Assembly: GCA_045588795.1 (NCBI GenBank)
Contig: JAZNEY010000063.1
Location: 1-11,290, forward strand
DNA length: 11,290 nucleotides
From: UMGS1908 sp045588795
GTDB taxonomy: Bacteria; Bacillota; Clostridia; Christensenellales; UBA1242
Reading direction: 5' to 3'
Of this stretch, positions 1 to 6,362 are shown piece after piece (the first letter of the stretch is position 1; each line of letters starts with the position of its first letter). The notes beneath the pieces are model-generated. The model ran no database searches and had not been told where the DNA came from. It was given only the letters and a program-made list of their open reading frames with translations. The translations under genes were made by a program, and so were the position numbers.

Positions 1-614
1 TGCAACGAAACCTTATCAAATACTTTTTGTAAATTTGTTTTACCCTCAACTGCATTAAAATCTCCCAGAGCGTAAACATTATTATCCAAAACGAAATTTT
101 GAAATTTATCAAAAATACTTTTAAATTCTGTTATGTTTCTATCAAATCTATGAAAAGGCAAGAGACTAGCACTCAATATGTTACACCTTTCATTTTTGTC
201 ATTTGTTATTGTTACTGCCAAGTAACCTTTATCGTGAGTGTGATATAAACCTTTGCTTGTTTGTTTTGTAAGATTTGGATTTTCGAAAAATTGTTTTGTG
301 ATAAGTTTAATAGGAAATCTTGAAAGTATAGCAACACCAAAGTTTGCATTTTCTATTAAATGACAAGGACTATTTTCAAAAGTTTCGTAATATTTAAGAC
401 CTGTCAATGCACTCAAATTTTCCATATATTTAAAACTTTCAGTTGTTACAACCTCTTGAAGAGCAATCACATCAATGTTGTTTTCAATAATCATTTTAGC
501 AATGTCATTTAAGCATCTATCATCAGTATTTGCTTCTTTCATTTTATCAAAAAACTCACCCTTATAATCATTAGTATTTATTCCTGCACCAATATTCCAC
601 GTTGCAATCTTCAC
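1..614 (-). CDS. Endonuclease/exonuclease/phosphatase family protein (3'-truncated by window edge)
   Basis: The frame is open from a GTG at 614 to the window edge, giving 204 residues; the C-terminus lies outside. It reads as the N-terminal two thirds of a DNase I-like EEP domain. It has an opening beta-strand with TWN (N7), the metal-binding LQEV (52-55, E54), H155 in the LLPFHRF strand where the family carries a conserved histidine, and GDFNA (184-188). The family hydrolyses phosphodiester or phosphomonoester bonds in nucleic acids, lipids or inositides, and the substrate cannot be read here. The C-terminal SDH-type motif would be beyond position 1. No signal peptide is seen, so it is probably cytoplasmic. 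The start is supported by AAAGGGGA six bases upstream and by the protein opening directly with the first core strand. It appears to be transcribed alone from the promoter at 682-710. Confidence 0.85.
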   Translation of the reverse strand, partial: MKIATWNIGAGINTNDYKGEFFDKMKEANTDDRCLNDIAKMIIENNIDVIALQEVVTTESFKYMENLSALTGLKYYETFENSPCHLIENANFGVAILSRFPIKLITKQFFENPNLTKQTSKGLYHTHDKGYLAVTITNDKNERCNILSASLLPFHRFDRNITEFKSIFDKFQNFVLDNNVYALGDFNAVEGKTNLQKVFDKVSL

Positions 615-620
615 AATCTT

Positions 621-628
621 TCCCCTTT
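621..628 (-). promoter_or_regulatory. Ribosome binding site supporting a GTG start
   Basis: AAAGGGGA on the minus strand lies six bases before GTG at 614-612. No in-frame ATG is nearby until M25, which is inside the domain, so this site decides the start of the EEP-family gene. Confidence 0.75.
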
Positions 629-681
629 ACTTTTTGATTTTAATTGTTTTTAATAAATTCAAACTATAACAACTGATTTAC

Positions 682-710
682 ATTATAATATAAATAAAAA
701 TATAAAGCAA
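682..710 (-). promoter_or_regulatory. Sigma-A-type promoter of the EEP-family gene
   Basis: On the minus strand, -35 TTGCTT (710-705) and -10 TATAAT (687-682) are separated by exactly 17 bases of AT-rich sequence. The expected leader is about 60 nucleotides before the GTG at 614. The perfect -10 and ideal spacing make this a good candidate, although the AT-rich background raises the chance of false hits. Confidence 0.65.
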
Positions 711-768
711 ATCAATCTGCAACCAACTTGATTTCATTTTTTAATATAAAACTATTACTACAAAAGAT

Positions 769-796
769 AAAAAACACTAGCAACCTAGTGTTTTTT
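769..796 (-). terminator. Intrinsic terminator after the coiled-coil gene
   Basis: A perfect 12-bp inverted repeat (769-780 with 785-796) flanks a four-base loop. Read on the minus strand, the second arm ends in a run of six T. It begins 10 bases past the stop codon at 807, so it terminates the 807-1643 gene. The plus-strand reading also ends in T, but no plus-strand gene enters it. Confidence 0.8.
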
Positions 797-806
797 ATCA
801 ATTTTC

Positions 807-1643
807 TTAAAATTGACCGCAACTATCTTCTTCACCATTGTTTAAAGTATATTCATTAACCCTAGCAAGATATCTTTCTTTGGCCTTTTCAGGCAACGAA
901 CTTGCAATCAATTTAACCCATTCTTCACTACAATCTTCACCGTTAATGACACACCTATAATCATCAACAACAAAGTCCCAACACTCATTGTTGTCTGCAG
1001 TATTTACAAGTTGACCGTAAAATCCTTGTTCACCAAAACCCCAATTTATTATACTTGAACGAAAATTACCCCTAGTCATTTCTTCTAATTGTGGATACGC
1101 CAAAGAAAATATCAGTTGCTTAACATATACACAAGGTGAATAATACACATCTTTACTTCGAGCCGCTTCTATCTCACCCCTATCCATTACACGAGTTATA
1201 ATTTCCTTATAAGTTTTAATCTTATCTTCTAGTGATTGTATCTCTTTTTTGTTTTTTTCTATATGATACTCATCCATCGACTTGGTAGGATAACCATTTT
1301 CAAGTTGATTCTCTTTTAATTCAATCATTTCCTCAATTACTTCAAGTGCACTTTCTTTTCCGCTTTTAGTAGCCATTTCAAGTACTTCATTCAATTCAGC
1401 AATTTCAGCTTTTAATTTGGCTTCTGTACTTTCAATTTCTGATTCCAGCTTTGATACACAATAATAACAATATTCTAGCTGTCTTTCAAACTCTTCCAAT
1501 TCATAAAGCAAAGCCAACGCCATCATTGTTTCGATTTGTGCATTATTTTCATTAATAGCTTTTATTGCACACGAACGAGTTGTTCTAATATCAGTCCTCT
1601 CAAAACTTGAACGAATATCTTCTTCTGTTAAATTCCTCTTCAT
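807..1643 (-). CDS. Hypothetical coiled-coil protein
   Basis: I do not recognise a family for this 278-residue protein. The N-terminal 40 residues are polar. About 45-92 and about 98-155 are highly charged, Glu/Lys-rich heptad-like segments, predicted as two long helices joined near a KSGKES linker: an antiparallel coiled-coil hairpin. The C-terminal part (about 165-278) looks globular, with aromatic stretches such as INWGFGEQGFYG (199-210) and NECWDFVVDDYRC (219-231). There are seven Cys (C25, C59, C62, C171, C221, C231, C238) plus C275 near the end; YCYYC (58-62) is notable but makes no recognisable metal site. No signal peptide or membrane segment is visible. The start has GAGGGGG eight bases upstream. 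It is a single-gene unit with its own promoter (1671-1699) and terminator (769-796). Confidence 0.75.
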   Translation of the reverse strand: MKRNLTEEDIRSSFERTDIRTTRSCAIKAINENNAQIETMMALALLYELEEFERQLEYCYYCVSKLESEIESTEAKLKAEIAELNEVLEMATKSGKESALEVIEEMIELKENQLENGYPTKSMDEYHIEKNKKEIQSLEDKIKTYKEIITRVMDRGEIEAARSKDVYYSPCVYVKQLIFSLAYPQLEEMTRGNFRSSIINWGFGEQGFYGQLVNTADNNECWDFVVDDYRCVINGEDCSEEWVKLIASSLPEKAKERYLARVNEYTLNNGEEDSCGQF

Positions 1644-1670
1644 AATAAAACCCCCTCTTTATTGCAAATA

Positions 1671-1699
1671 ATAGTAACACAAAAAGTGTGAAAAGTCAA
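1671..1699 (-). promoter_or_regulatory. Sigma-A-type promoter of the coiled-coil gene
   Basis: On the minus strand, -35 TTGACT (1699-1694) is followed after exactly 17 bases by -10 TACTAT (1676-1671). The predicted leader is only about 20 nucleotides and contains the ribosome site. The spacer holds a short inverted repeat, CACAC TTTTT GTGTT, which could be a weak operator but is only four perfect base pairs. Confidence 0.75.
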
Positions 1700-1793
1700 T
1701 ACGCTTCAAAAAATTTCATCATTCATCACAAGTAGAACACCTACATACTAACAATTATTCATTACTCAATCATAAATAAGAAAAATTAGACAT

Positions 1794-1820
1794 AAAAAAA
1801 CCGAACATAAAGTTCGGTTT
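1794..1820 (-). terminator. Intrinsic terminator of the tRNA-Leu gene
   Basis: A nine-base-pair stem (1798-1806 with 1812-1820) and five-base loop on the minus strand are followed by seven T (1800-1794). It starts six bases after the encoded CCA of the tRNA. Confidence 0.85.
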
Positions 1821-1826
1821 AATTTT

Positions 1827-1913
1827 TGGTGCCGAAGGCGGGACTTGAACCCGCACATTGTCTCCAATATCGGATTTTGAGTCCGACGCGTCTGCCAATT
1901 CCACCACTTCGGC
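1827..1913 (-). tRNA. tRNA-Leu (anticodon CAA)
   Basis: This is a class II tRNA of 87 nucleotides including CCA. The acceptor stem is GCCGAAG (1913-1907) paired with CTTCGGC, followed by discriminator A and an encoded CCA (1829-1827). The anticodon stem TCGGA/TCCGA encloses loop CTCAAAA, giving anticodon CAA, which reads UUG leucine codons. The T arm is GCGGG-TTCAAGT-CCCGC, and a long variable arm lies between anticodon and T stems as expected for leucine. A promoter and a T-rich terminator flank it, so it is an independent unit. Confidence 0.97.
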
Positions 1914-1956
1914 AAAAATTTTTCTATCCAAGAAAACTATCCCTTGAACAGATAAT

Positions 1957-1985
1957 ATAATAACACAAGATAAGCCCTTTTGCAA
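1957..1985 (-). promoter_or_regulatory. Promoter of tRNA-Leu
   Basis: On the minus strand, -35 TTGCAA (1985-1980) and -10 TATTAT (1962-1957) are separated by 17 bases. Transcription would begin about 37 nucleotides before the mature 5' end at 1913, leaving a leader for RNase P to remove. Confidence 0.75.
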
Positions 1986-2093
1986 GTATTTTAAAGAAAA
2001 ATTTAAATTAATATTAGCACCTACTCTTTTTAAAACTTTCTTAAAATCTGTTTAATTTTTGAGAAAATGAACAAACTACAATTAAACGAAATT

Positions 2094-2102
2094 AAAGGAG
2101 AG
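2094..2102 (+). promoter_or_regulatory. Ribosome binding site fixing the start of the ferritin-like gene
   Basis: AAAGGAGAG lies six to eight bases before ATG at 2109. The in-frame upstream ATG at 2067 has only GAGAAA directly against it, and the 14 residues it would add are encoded by sequence containing this ribosome site. The 2109 start is therefore preferred. Confidence 0.85.
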
Positions 2103-2108
2103 ATTAAA

Positions 2109-3359
2109 ATGTCATTTAACCCATTTGAAGAAAAGCCTGAGAAAATCGAGAAAGGCTTATGCGATTTTGAAAAAATGTATCCAAAAAACTACGACAAGGA
2201 TTCAACCGACCCTTACACAAAAACGAGGGTAATTTTAATGAACGGGACCGAATACGAATCTGTATGGTGTGGGCATAATTTTTCAAGGAATTGTCCAGAC
2301 AATGACCTACGAAGAGAACTTGCACTTATTAGAAAAGTTGAGCAAATCCAACAAAAAAGAATTGCCTCACTAAAACCAATTAACGAAACAATTCTTGAAA
2401 CTACTATTGGCTACGAGCAACTCGCTGTTGACCTAACAGCCATAATGGCAGAAAACGAAAAAGACCCTGTCGTTAAAAGTGCACTTGACTTTGCCCTTTT
2501 AGAGGACTTCGACCATTTGTATCGTTATTCAAACCTACTTGATATGGATGATGGAATCCACGCAGAAAGACTTGTTGGCGAGTACACCGAAATCACACCG
2601 GGGAGGCCAACCGTCTCTGAACACAGGCACCCATTTGATGAACTATCTTATTGGATAGACAATAAAACAGCAGACCCACTTACAAAACTTCACGCCTGCA
2701 TTATAACCGCCGCAGAACAACAAACAATGAACTACTATATGAACATTGGCGGTTTCTATAAAAACGACCTTGGCAGAAAATTATACAGCGAAATCGCAAT
2801 GATTGAAGAGCAACACGTAACAAGATACGGAGGTTTAAAAGACCCAACACTTACCTACCTTGAAAACTGCTTAAATCACGAATATACTGAATGCTACTTA
2901 TACTATTCTTGCCTGCAAGATGAAAGCGACCCAGAAATTAGAAAAATTTGGGAATTGCACCTAACTCAAGAAATAGCACACTTACATAAAATTGCACAAC
3001 TTTTAAAGAAGTATGAAAAGAGAGACTGGCAAGAAGTTATTACAAAGCCAGCATTTCCAAAACTTCTACACTTCAAGCCTAACAAAGAATATGTAAGAAA
3101 TATTATTGCAGAAACTGTTAATATGACGGCAGAGATGGAAGAATATGTTGATGCTTGCAAATATTCTAGCGACAGATTTGGCAATGTTCAAAGCATTATG
3201 AACAAAGATATTGAAAAGACCCCATCACACGCAGTAATTTCAACATATATTTCAAAACACGGAAAAGATTACAGATATGAAGAGACTCCTAACCCTTGCA
3301 AAGAGTTACAAAATCGAGAAAAAGACAACACAACGGTTGGCCGTTGTATAGAAAAATAG
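2109..3359 (+). CDS. Ferritin-like (rubrerythrin-type) diiron-domain protein with three Glu/ExxH hairpins
   Basis: The protein is 416 residues from the ATG at 2109. Residues 1-90 form a polar N-terminal region with C54 and C62. After that comes an all-helical body with three repeated carboxylate/His signatures: E103 with D133-x-x-H136, E203 with E233-x-x-H236, and E261 with E288-x-x-H291. The 27 to 30-residue spacing inside each pair is that of the helix hairpins in ferritin-like and rubrerythrin diiron proteins, where two such hairpins bind two metals. By family analogy it could be a diiron oxidase or peroxidase, a metal-storage protein or a spore-coat-type protein; none is shown. There is no rubredoxin domain and no signal peptide. 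Nine further Cys are scattered without a clear CxxC motif. It is the only plus-strand gene and ends at a strong terminator. The fold call is fairly confident and the function unknown. Confidence 0.75.
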   Translation: MSFNPFEEKPEKIEKGLCDFEKMYPKNYDKDSTDPYTKTRVILMNGTEYESVWCGHNFSRNCPDNDLRRELALIRKVEQIQQKRIASLKPINETILETTIGYEQLAVDLTAIMAENEKDPVVKSALDFALLEDFDHLYRYSNLLDMDDGIHAERLVGEYTEITPGRPTVSEHRHPFDELSYWIDNKTADPLTKLHACIITAAEQQTMNYYMNIGGFYKNDLGRKLYSEIAMIEEQHVTRYGGLKDPTLTYLENCLNHEYTECYLYYSCLQDESDPEIRKIWELHLTQEIAHLHKIAQLLKKYEKRDWQEVITKPAFPKLLHFKPNKEYVRNIIAETVNMTAEMEEYVDACKYSSDRFGNVQSIMNKDIEKTPSHAVISTYISKHGKDYRYEETPNPCKELQNREKDNTTVGRCIEK

Positions 3360-3367
3360 ATAAATAA

Positions 3368-3400
3368 TAAAAGTGTATCAAAATCTTTGATACACTTTTA
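3368..3400. terminator. Shared bidirectional terminator between convergent genes
   Basis: A perfect 15-bp inverted repeat (3368-3382 with 3386-3400) encloses a three-base loop. It is followed by TTTTGC on the plus strand and by TTATTATTTA on the minus strand. It lies eight bases after the ferritin-like stop codon and 17 bases after the end of the minus-strand P-II operon, so it can serve both. Confidence 0.85.
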
Positions 3401-3417
3401 TTTTGCATTATACTTTA

Positions 3418-3804
3418 TTAATCTAAAATCATTGAAACAGGAAGAGCAAAAACAACACCTTTGACAGAAGTTTTAAACCCGGCTATTGCATAAATACTTT
3501 TGATTACTGGATAAACAATTTCATCATTCACAACCATCATAACAACTTCCTTTTCGGGAGCAATATCAAAGCCAAAAAACCTTTTCTTGTGTGAAGATGT
3601 TCCTCTTCCATCTAAAATAAAAGCACCTTTGGCTCCATTTTCGCTTGCAACCTTAACGACTTGATAAGCGTACCCCTTTTTAACAACTGCCACCACAAGT
3701 TTCGAAACTGGCTCTTTAACACTGTCTTTTCCAGATGATAATAAATCAACCGGAAAAGATAATCCGACTTGCTTTTCAATAACCTCTTTTTCTGTACCTT
3801 TCAT
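3418..3804 (-). CDS. P-II-like signalling protein (second paralogue)
   Basis: This 128-residue protein fits the small ferredoxin-like P-II (GlnB/GlnK) superfamily. The beta-alpha-beta core runs from SKLVVAVVKKGYAYQVV (34-50) through the helix ASENGAKGA (53-61) to FILDGRGTS (62-70). It continues through a T-loop-like stretch to FFGFDIAPEKEVVMMVV (76-92), a helix, and a last strand GVVFALPV (116-123). GRG and PEKE are typical of the P-II-like branch. The glycine-rich B-loop of canonical nitrogen P-II proteins is not evident (AGFKTSVKG, 108-116), nor is a uridylylatable T-loop Tyr, so ligand and output are probably non-canonical. An N-terminal extension of about 33 residues precedes the domain. 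The ribosome site GGGAGAGAGG is in a 26-bp gap after the first P-II gene. Last gene of the operon; probably acts on the DUF1538 membrane protein. Confidence 0.8.
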   Translation of the reverse strand: MKGTEKEVIEKQVGLSFPVDLLSSGKDSVKEPVSKLVVAVVKKGYAYQVVKVASENGAKGAFILDGRGTSSHKKRFFGFDIAPEKEVVMMVVNDEIVYPVIKSIYAIAGFKTSVKGVVFALPVSMILD

Positions 3805-3830
3805 AATATAACCTCTCTCCCATTTAAAAA

Positions 3831-4205
3831 TTATAGAAACAACCCCTTAGCACCCATATACCCCTCAATATCGAGCGTAAGACCAAGCCCAACACCAGGA
3901 GCCGAAAAATTGACTTCGCTATCAATTGCAACAACAATATTATCAGCATCTTCCTTTCTTGCGACTGCAAATATAACAATATATGGTGTGTTATTAATTC
4001 CAAGAAGTTCAAGGCTCATATTTTTACCTATCCCCTCACCGACTTCACGAAGCAAAACTCTTCCACCGAGATTTTCAAGCCTTGAAATTATAGCATCTTC
4101 AAGAGACAACTTTGCAATTATCAAGATCATTTTAAGTTCATCAATATCATCTATTTTAAACTTTTGCATTTTATTTAGTTCTTTTATTCTTTTCTCTTTG
4201 ACCAT
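3831..4205 (-). CDS. P-II-like signalling protein (first paralogue)
   Basis: This 124-residue protein shares the architecture of the next gene but little identity. A strand LKMILIIAK (24-32) and helix LEDAIISRLENLGG (35-48) lead to RVLLREVGEG (49-58). Then come LELLGINNTPYIVIFAVAR (65-83, a strand), a helix ADNIVVAI, and a C-terminal strand GLGLTLDIEGYMG (106-118). The domain is P-II-like, with the GRG replaced by GEG. Canonical T-loop and B-loop signatures are missing, so ATP/2-oxoglutarate binding cannot be assumed. The start ATG lies three bases after the DUF1538 stop codon. Its ribosome site GGAGGG is inside the last codons of that gene, pointing to translational coupling and a matched stoichiometry. 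Likely trimeric by family knowledge; mixed trimers with the second paralogue are possible but unproven. Confidence 0.75.
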   Translation of the reverse strand: MVKEKRIKELNKMQKFKIDDIDELKMILIIAKLSLEDAIISRLENLGGRVLLREVGEGIGKNMSLELLGINNTPYIVIFAVARKEDADNIVVAIDSEVNFSAPGVGLGLTLDIEGYMGAKGLFL

Positions 4206-4208
4206 AGT

Positions 4209-5732
4209 TTAATAAGACCCTCCATATTCTCTTTCGTGCCTTATGCGTAATTTTTCAATATTAGAGAATTCATCTTCCGTTCTTGATAGTCTAAGTAGCA
4301 TTTTTTGACTTTTCTTAACTTCCGCATCAACAAGCATTTTATAAACAAAACCAAGGATTTCAACCACCAAAACTGGCGTCATAACAATTATACCAACCGT
4401 TCCAAAACCACTAGCACTTCCCCCAGCAAGAGCCATCATTATTGGATAAATAAAAGCAATAATTAAAGTTCCCGAGGCGACACCACCAGAATCAAACGCA
4501 ATTGCACTGAACAATCTTGGAATAAATGGCATAAGCAAAAAGATTAAACCATAACCAATACCAAATATCCACCATATTGAAATGTTCAAATAGATTCTAA
4601 CAACGCTCAAAACGACAGCAAGCACAATCGCAAAAGCTATTGCACCTATAACAAGTCCAGACCTTATATTTCTGTTTGTAACATCTTCTATTTGTTTAGC
4701 AAGGTTTTTAATTGCTGGCTCACAAAACACAATAAAGAAACTCAACACTGCACAAATCACAATTGATAATGTTTCATTATTTGCAGAGAATAATGCATTG
4801 CCTACCTCATACCCCATATTTGAAAATCCAAATTCAATTCCAAACAAGAACAGGTAGAATCCAACAAAAGTCACAAAAGAGCCAAACAAAAGTTTTCGTT
4901 TTTCTTGCCAAGATATTTTAATATAAAGAGCCTCAAAAATAAAAAACACAACCACAAGCGGAATAAGTGAAAGCAAACAGTCAAAAAGCGTATTCAGCCA
5001 AATAGACCTCTCACTTGAAGCAACCACCGTTGATGTCCCTCCTCCATCAAAGAGCAAAAACATAATACACATCATCAAAAGTGCACCACTTGCTGAAAGC
5101 GAAATCAATCCAAAGTTATCTGCCCCACTATTTGTATTTCTTGAATGAGACACAATTTTTGCAACACCGATACCAAGAGCAAGCAAGAATGGCGAAGTTA
5201 TAACCCCAATTGTTCCAGCCCCTGCATCAAGGCTAATCGCAAACGACCTTTCGCTTAGAAATACCGAGAGAACCGCCACAACTATATACATAATTGAAAG
5301 CATAATATTTAGTGAAAAGCCATTAATAATTCTAACTAAGCCAACTGCAAGCATAATGCCAACACCAAGCCCTGCCCCAACCAAAATTGTCCATTTGGGA
5401 ATAGACACACCAGCAACAACAATCTTGCTTGCCAAAACTTGAAAGTCAGGCTCTGCTATTGTTGACACAATACCAAAAATCAAACCAAATATTATAAATA
5501 TATAAAATTGCTTTTTGTCGGTTACCGAGTTACCCACATATTCACCCATTGGAACAATGCTTATATCAAGCCCTGTTAAAAAAACAACTTGACCCAAAAC
5601 CAAAAGCACTAGTCCAACAGCAAAAGATATTAGCGTTGCAGAAGCAAACTTATACATTGTGAAATGTATAAGCAAAACAATCGCCGCAACTGGCAGAACT
5701 GAAAATGTTGCTTCCTTTAACTTTTGTAACAT
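4209..5732 (-). CDS. DUF1538 family multi-pass membrane protein, tandem duplicated
   Basis: This 507-residue integral membrane protein has about 12 hydrophobic helices and is recognisable as DUF1538. It is an internal tandem duplication. FLTGLDISIVPMG (51-63) matches FLFGIEFGFSNMG (295-307). AEPDFQVLA (93-101) matches CEPAIKNLA (337-345). The Asp/Gly-rich segment 166-191 (SLDAGAG) matches 411-436 (AFDSGGV). The offsets are 244, 244 and 245 residues. Such inverted or parallel repeats are common in transporters, and the buried E94, E338, D169 and D414 are the obvious candidates for substrate or ion sites. The C-terminal 40 residues (about 468-507) are charged and probably cytosolic, a possible docking tail. 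The substrate is unknown. The ribosome site is AGGAT, 18 bp after the preceding gene. Two P-II-like genes follow directly, which strongly suggests regulation by them, as AmtB is regulated by GlnK. Confidence 0.88.
   Translation of the reverse strand: MLQKLKEATFSVLPVAAIVLLIHFTMYKFASATLISFAVGLVLLVLGQVVFLTGLDISIVPMGEYVGNSVTDKKQFYIFIIFGLIFGIVSTIAEPDFQVLASKIVVAGVSIPKWTILVGAGLGVGIMLAVGLVRIINGFSLNIMLSIMYIVVAVLSVFLSERSFAISLDAGAGTIGVITSPFLLALGIGVAKIVSHSRNTNSGADNFGLISLSASGALLMMCIMFLLFDGGGTSTVVASSERSIWLNTLFDCLLSLIPLVVVFFIFEALYIKISWQEKRKLLFGSFVTFVGFYLFLFGIEFGFSNMGYEVGNALFSANNETLSIVICAVLSFFIVFCEPAIKNLAKQIEDVTNRNIRSGLVIGAIAFAIVLAVVLSVVRIYLNISIWWIFGIGYGLIFLLMPFIPRLFSAIAFDSGGVASGTLIIAFIYPIMMALAGGSASGFGTVGIIVMTPVLVVEILGFVYKMLVDAEVKKSQKMLLRLSRTEDEFSNIEKLRIRHEREYGGSY
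4218..4223 (-). promoter_or_regulatory. Ribosome binding site embedded in the DUF1538 coding end
   Basis: GGAGGG on the minus strand encodes the Gly-Gly near the end of the DUF1538 protein and sits 12 bases before the ATG at 4205. The spacing is long, but no other purine-rich site is closer, and the next in-frame ATG (M13) has none. Coupled translation is likely. Confidence 0.6.
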
Positions 5733-5750
5733 TATAAAATCCTATGTGTT

Positions 5751-6350
5751 TTAGATTATATCTCCCCCACCTGTTCCAGATATAATATCAATGTCAATAG
5801 CCCTTTTCTTTTTTCTTTGCACAGGAGATTTCTTAGGTTTTGGTGTTTCTTGAACAACTGGCACCGGATTTATAGCAGGAATCACTTTTTCATCTTTCTT
5901 TTCAGGTTTCACCTCACCCTTAGTTTTCTTCATAAAGTCCTCAAAGAAACTGTCAAAATCTGCATCTTCTTGATTCTGTTCACTTTCCTCCATATCAACA
6001 GGTTTTAACAGAATATCCTCCTCATCAAGAAAGGCATCTTTCTTTTCCTCTTTTACCGGTTCTGGTTTTTGAACAACCGGTGCAGGTTTTTTAATTGCAC
6101 CAATATCAACAACATCAGTTGACGCAAGTTTTTGATTAGTTGATGAATACTTATTATAATAAGCAAGCCCAGAGTTCACACCATATCCACGAGACCTCGA
6201 GTTCCCATTTGAATTGTCAAAGAAATCACTTGTTGGACTGCTAGAAATTGCAGAAACCAAAAATGAATCATCACTATTATTTGTGTTTTCGAAATTTACA
6301 GGATAATCATTTAAATTATTGTTTTTCTTTTTTCTCCTAAACAGTCCCAT
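5751..6350 (-). CDS. Intrinsically disordered Lys/Pro/Asp-rich protein
   Basis: I recognise no family in this 199-residue protein. It starts with a basic cluster (FRRKKKNNN, 4-12), then an Asn/Ser/Asp-rich low-complexity stretch (13-75). A Pro/Val/Lys-rich region (88-104), an acidic segment (109-137, including DADFDSFFEDFM) and a second Pro/Lys region (147-182) follow. It ends in a basic cluster RKKKR (179-183) and the tail AIDIDIISGTGGGDII. No signal peptide or membrane helix is visible. The alternating charge and ordered-looking ends suggest a linker or scaffold with a binding motif at the C-terminus, perhaps membrane-associated through the basic N-terminus. It is inside the operon, 12 bp after the GH95-like gene and 18 bp before DUF1538, with a strong GGAGGAAT ribosome site. 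Composition could cause errors in homology searches. Confidence 0.8.
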   Translation of the reverse strand: MGLFRRKKKNNNLNDYPVNFENTNNSDDSFLVSAISSSPTSDFFDNSNGNSRSRGYGVNSGLAYYNKYSSTNQKLASTDVVDIGAIKKPAPVVQKPEPVKEEKKDAFLDEEDILLKPVDMEESEQNQEDADFDSFFEDFMKKTKGEVKPEKKDEKVIPAINPVPVVQETPKPKKSPVQRKKKRAIDIDIISGTGGGDII

Positions 6351-6362
6351 TTTATTCCTCCA

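Noticed and set aside
1676..1691. Short inverted repeat in the spacer of the coiled-coil gene promoter, as an operator
   Set aside because: Only four or five base pairs around a T run; too likely by chance in AT-rich sequence to call.
1770..1985. Minus-strand 71-residue open frame over the tRNA
   Set aside because: It is a translation of the tRNA-Leu gene and its promoter and terminator; the VELADASDSKS-type peptide is a common tRNA-derived artefact.
2067..2108. Upstream in-frame ATG extending the ferritin-like protein by 14 residues
   Set aside because: It has no usable ribosome site, and the added codons contain the AAAGGAGAG site of the ATG at 2109.
3769..4212. Plus-strand 147-residue open frame
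   Set aside because: It lies opposite the two P-II-like genes, is Ser/Ile-rich with no domain pattern, and has no ribosome site.
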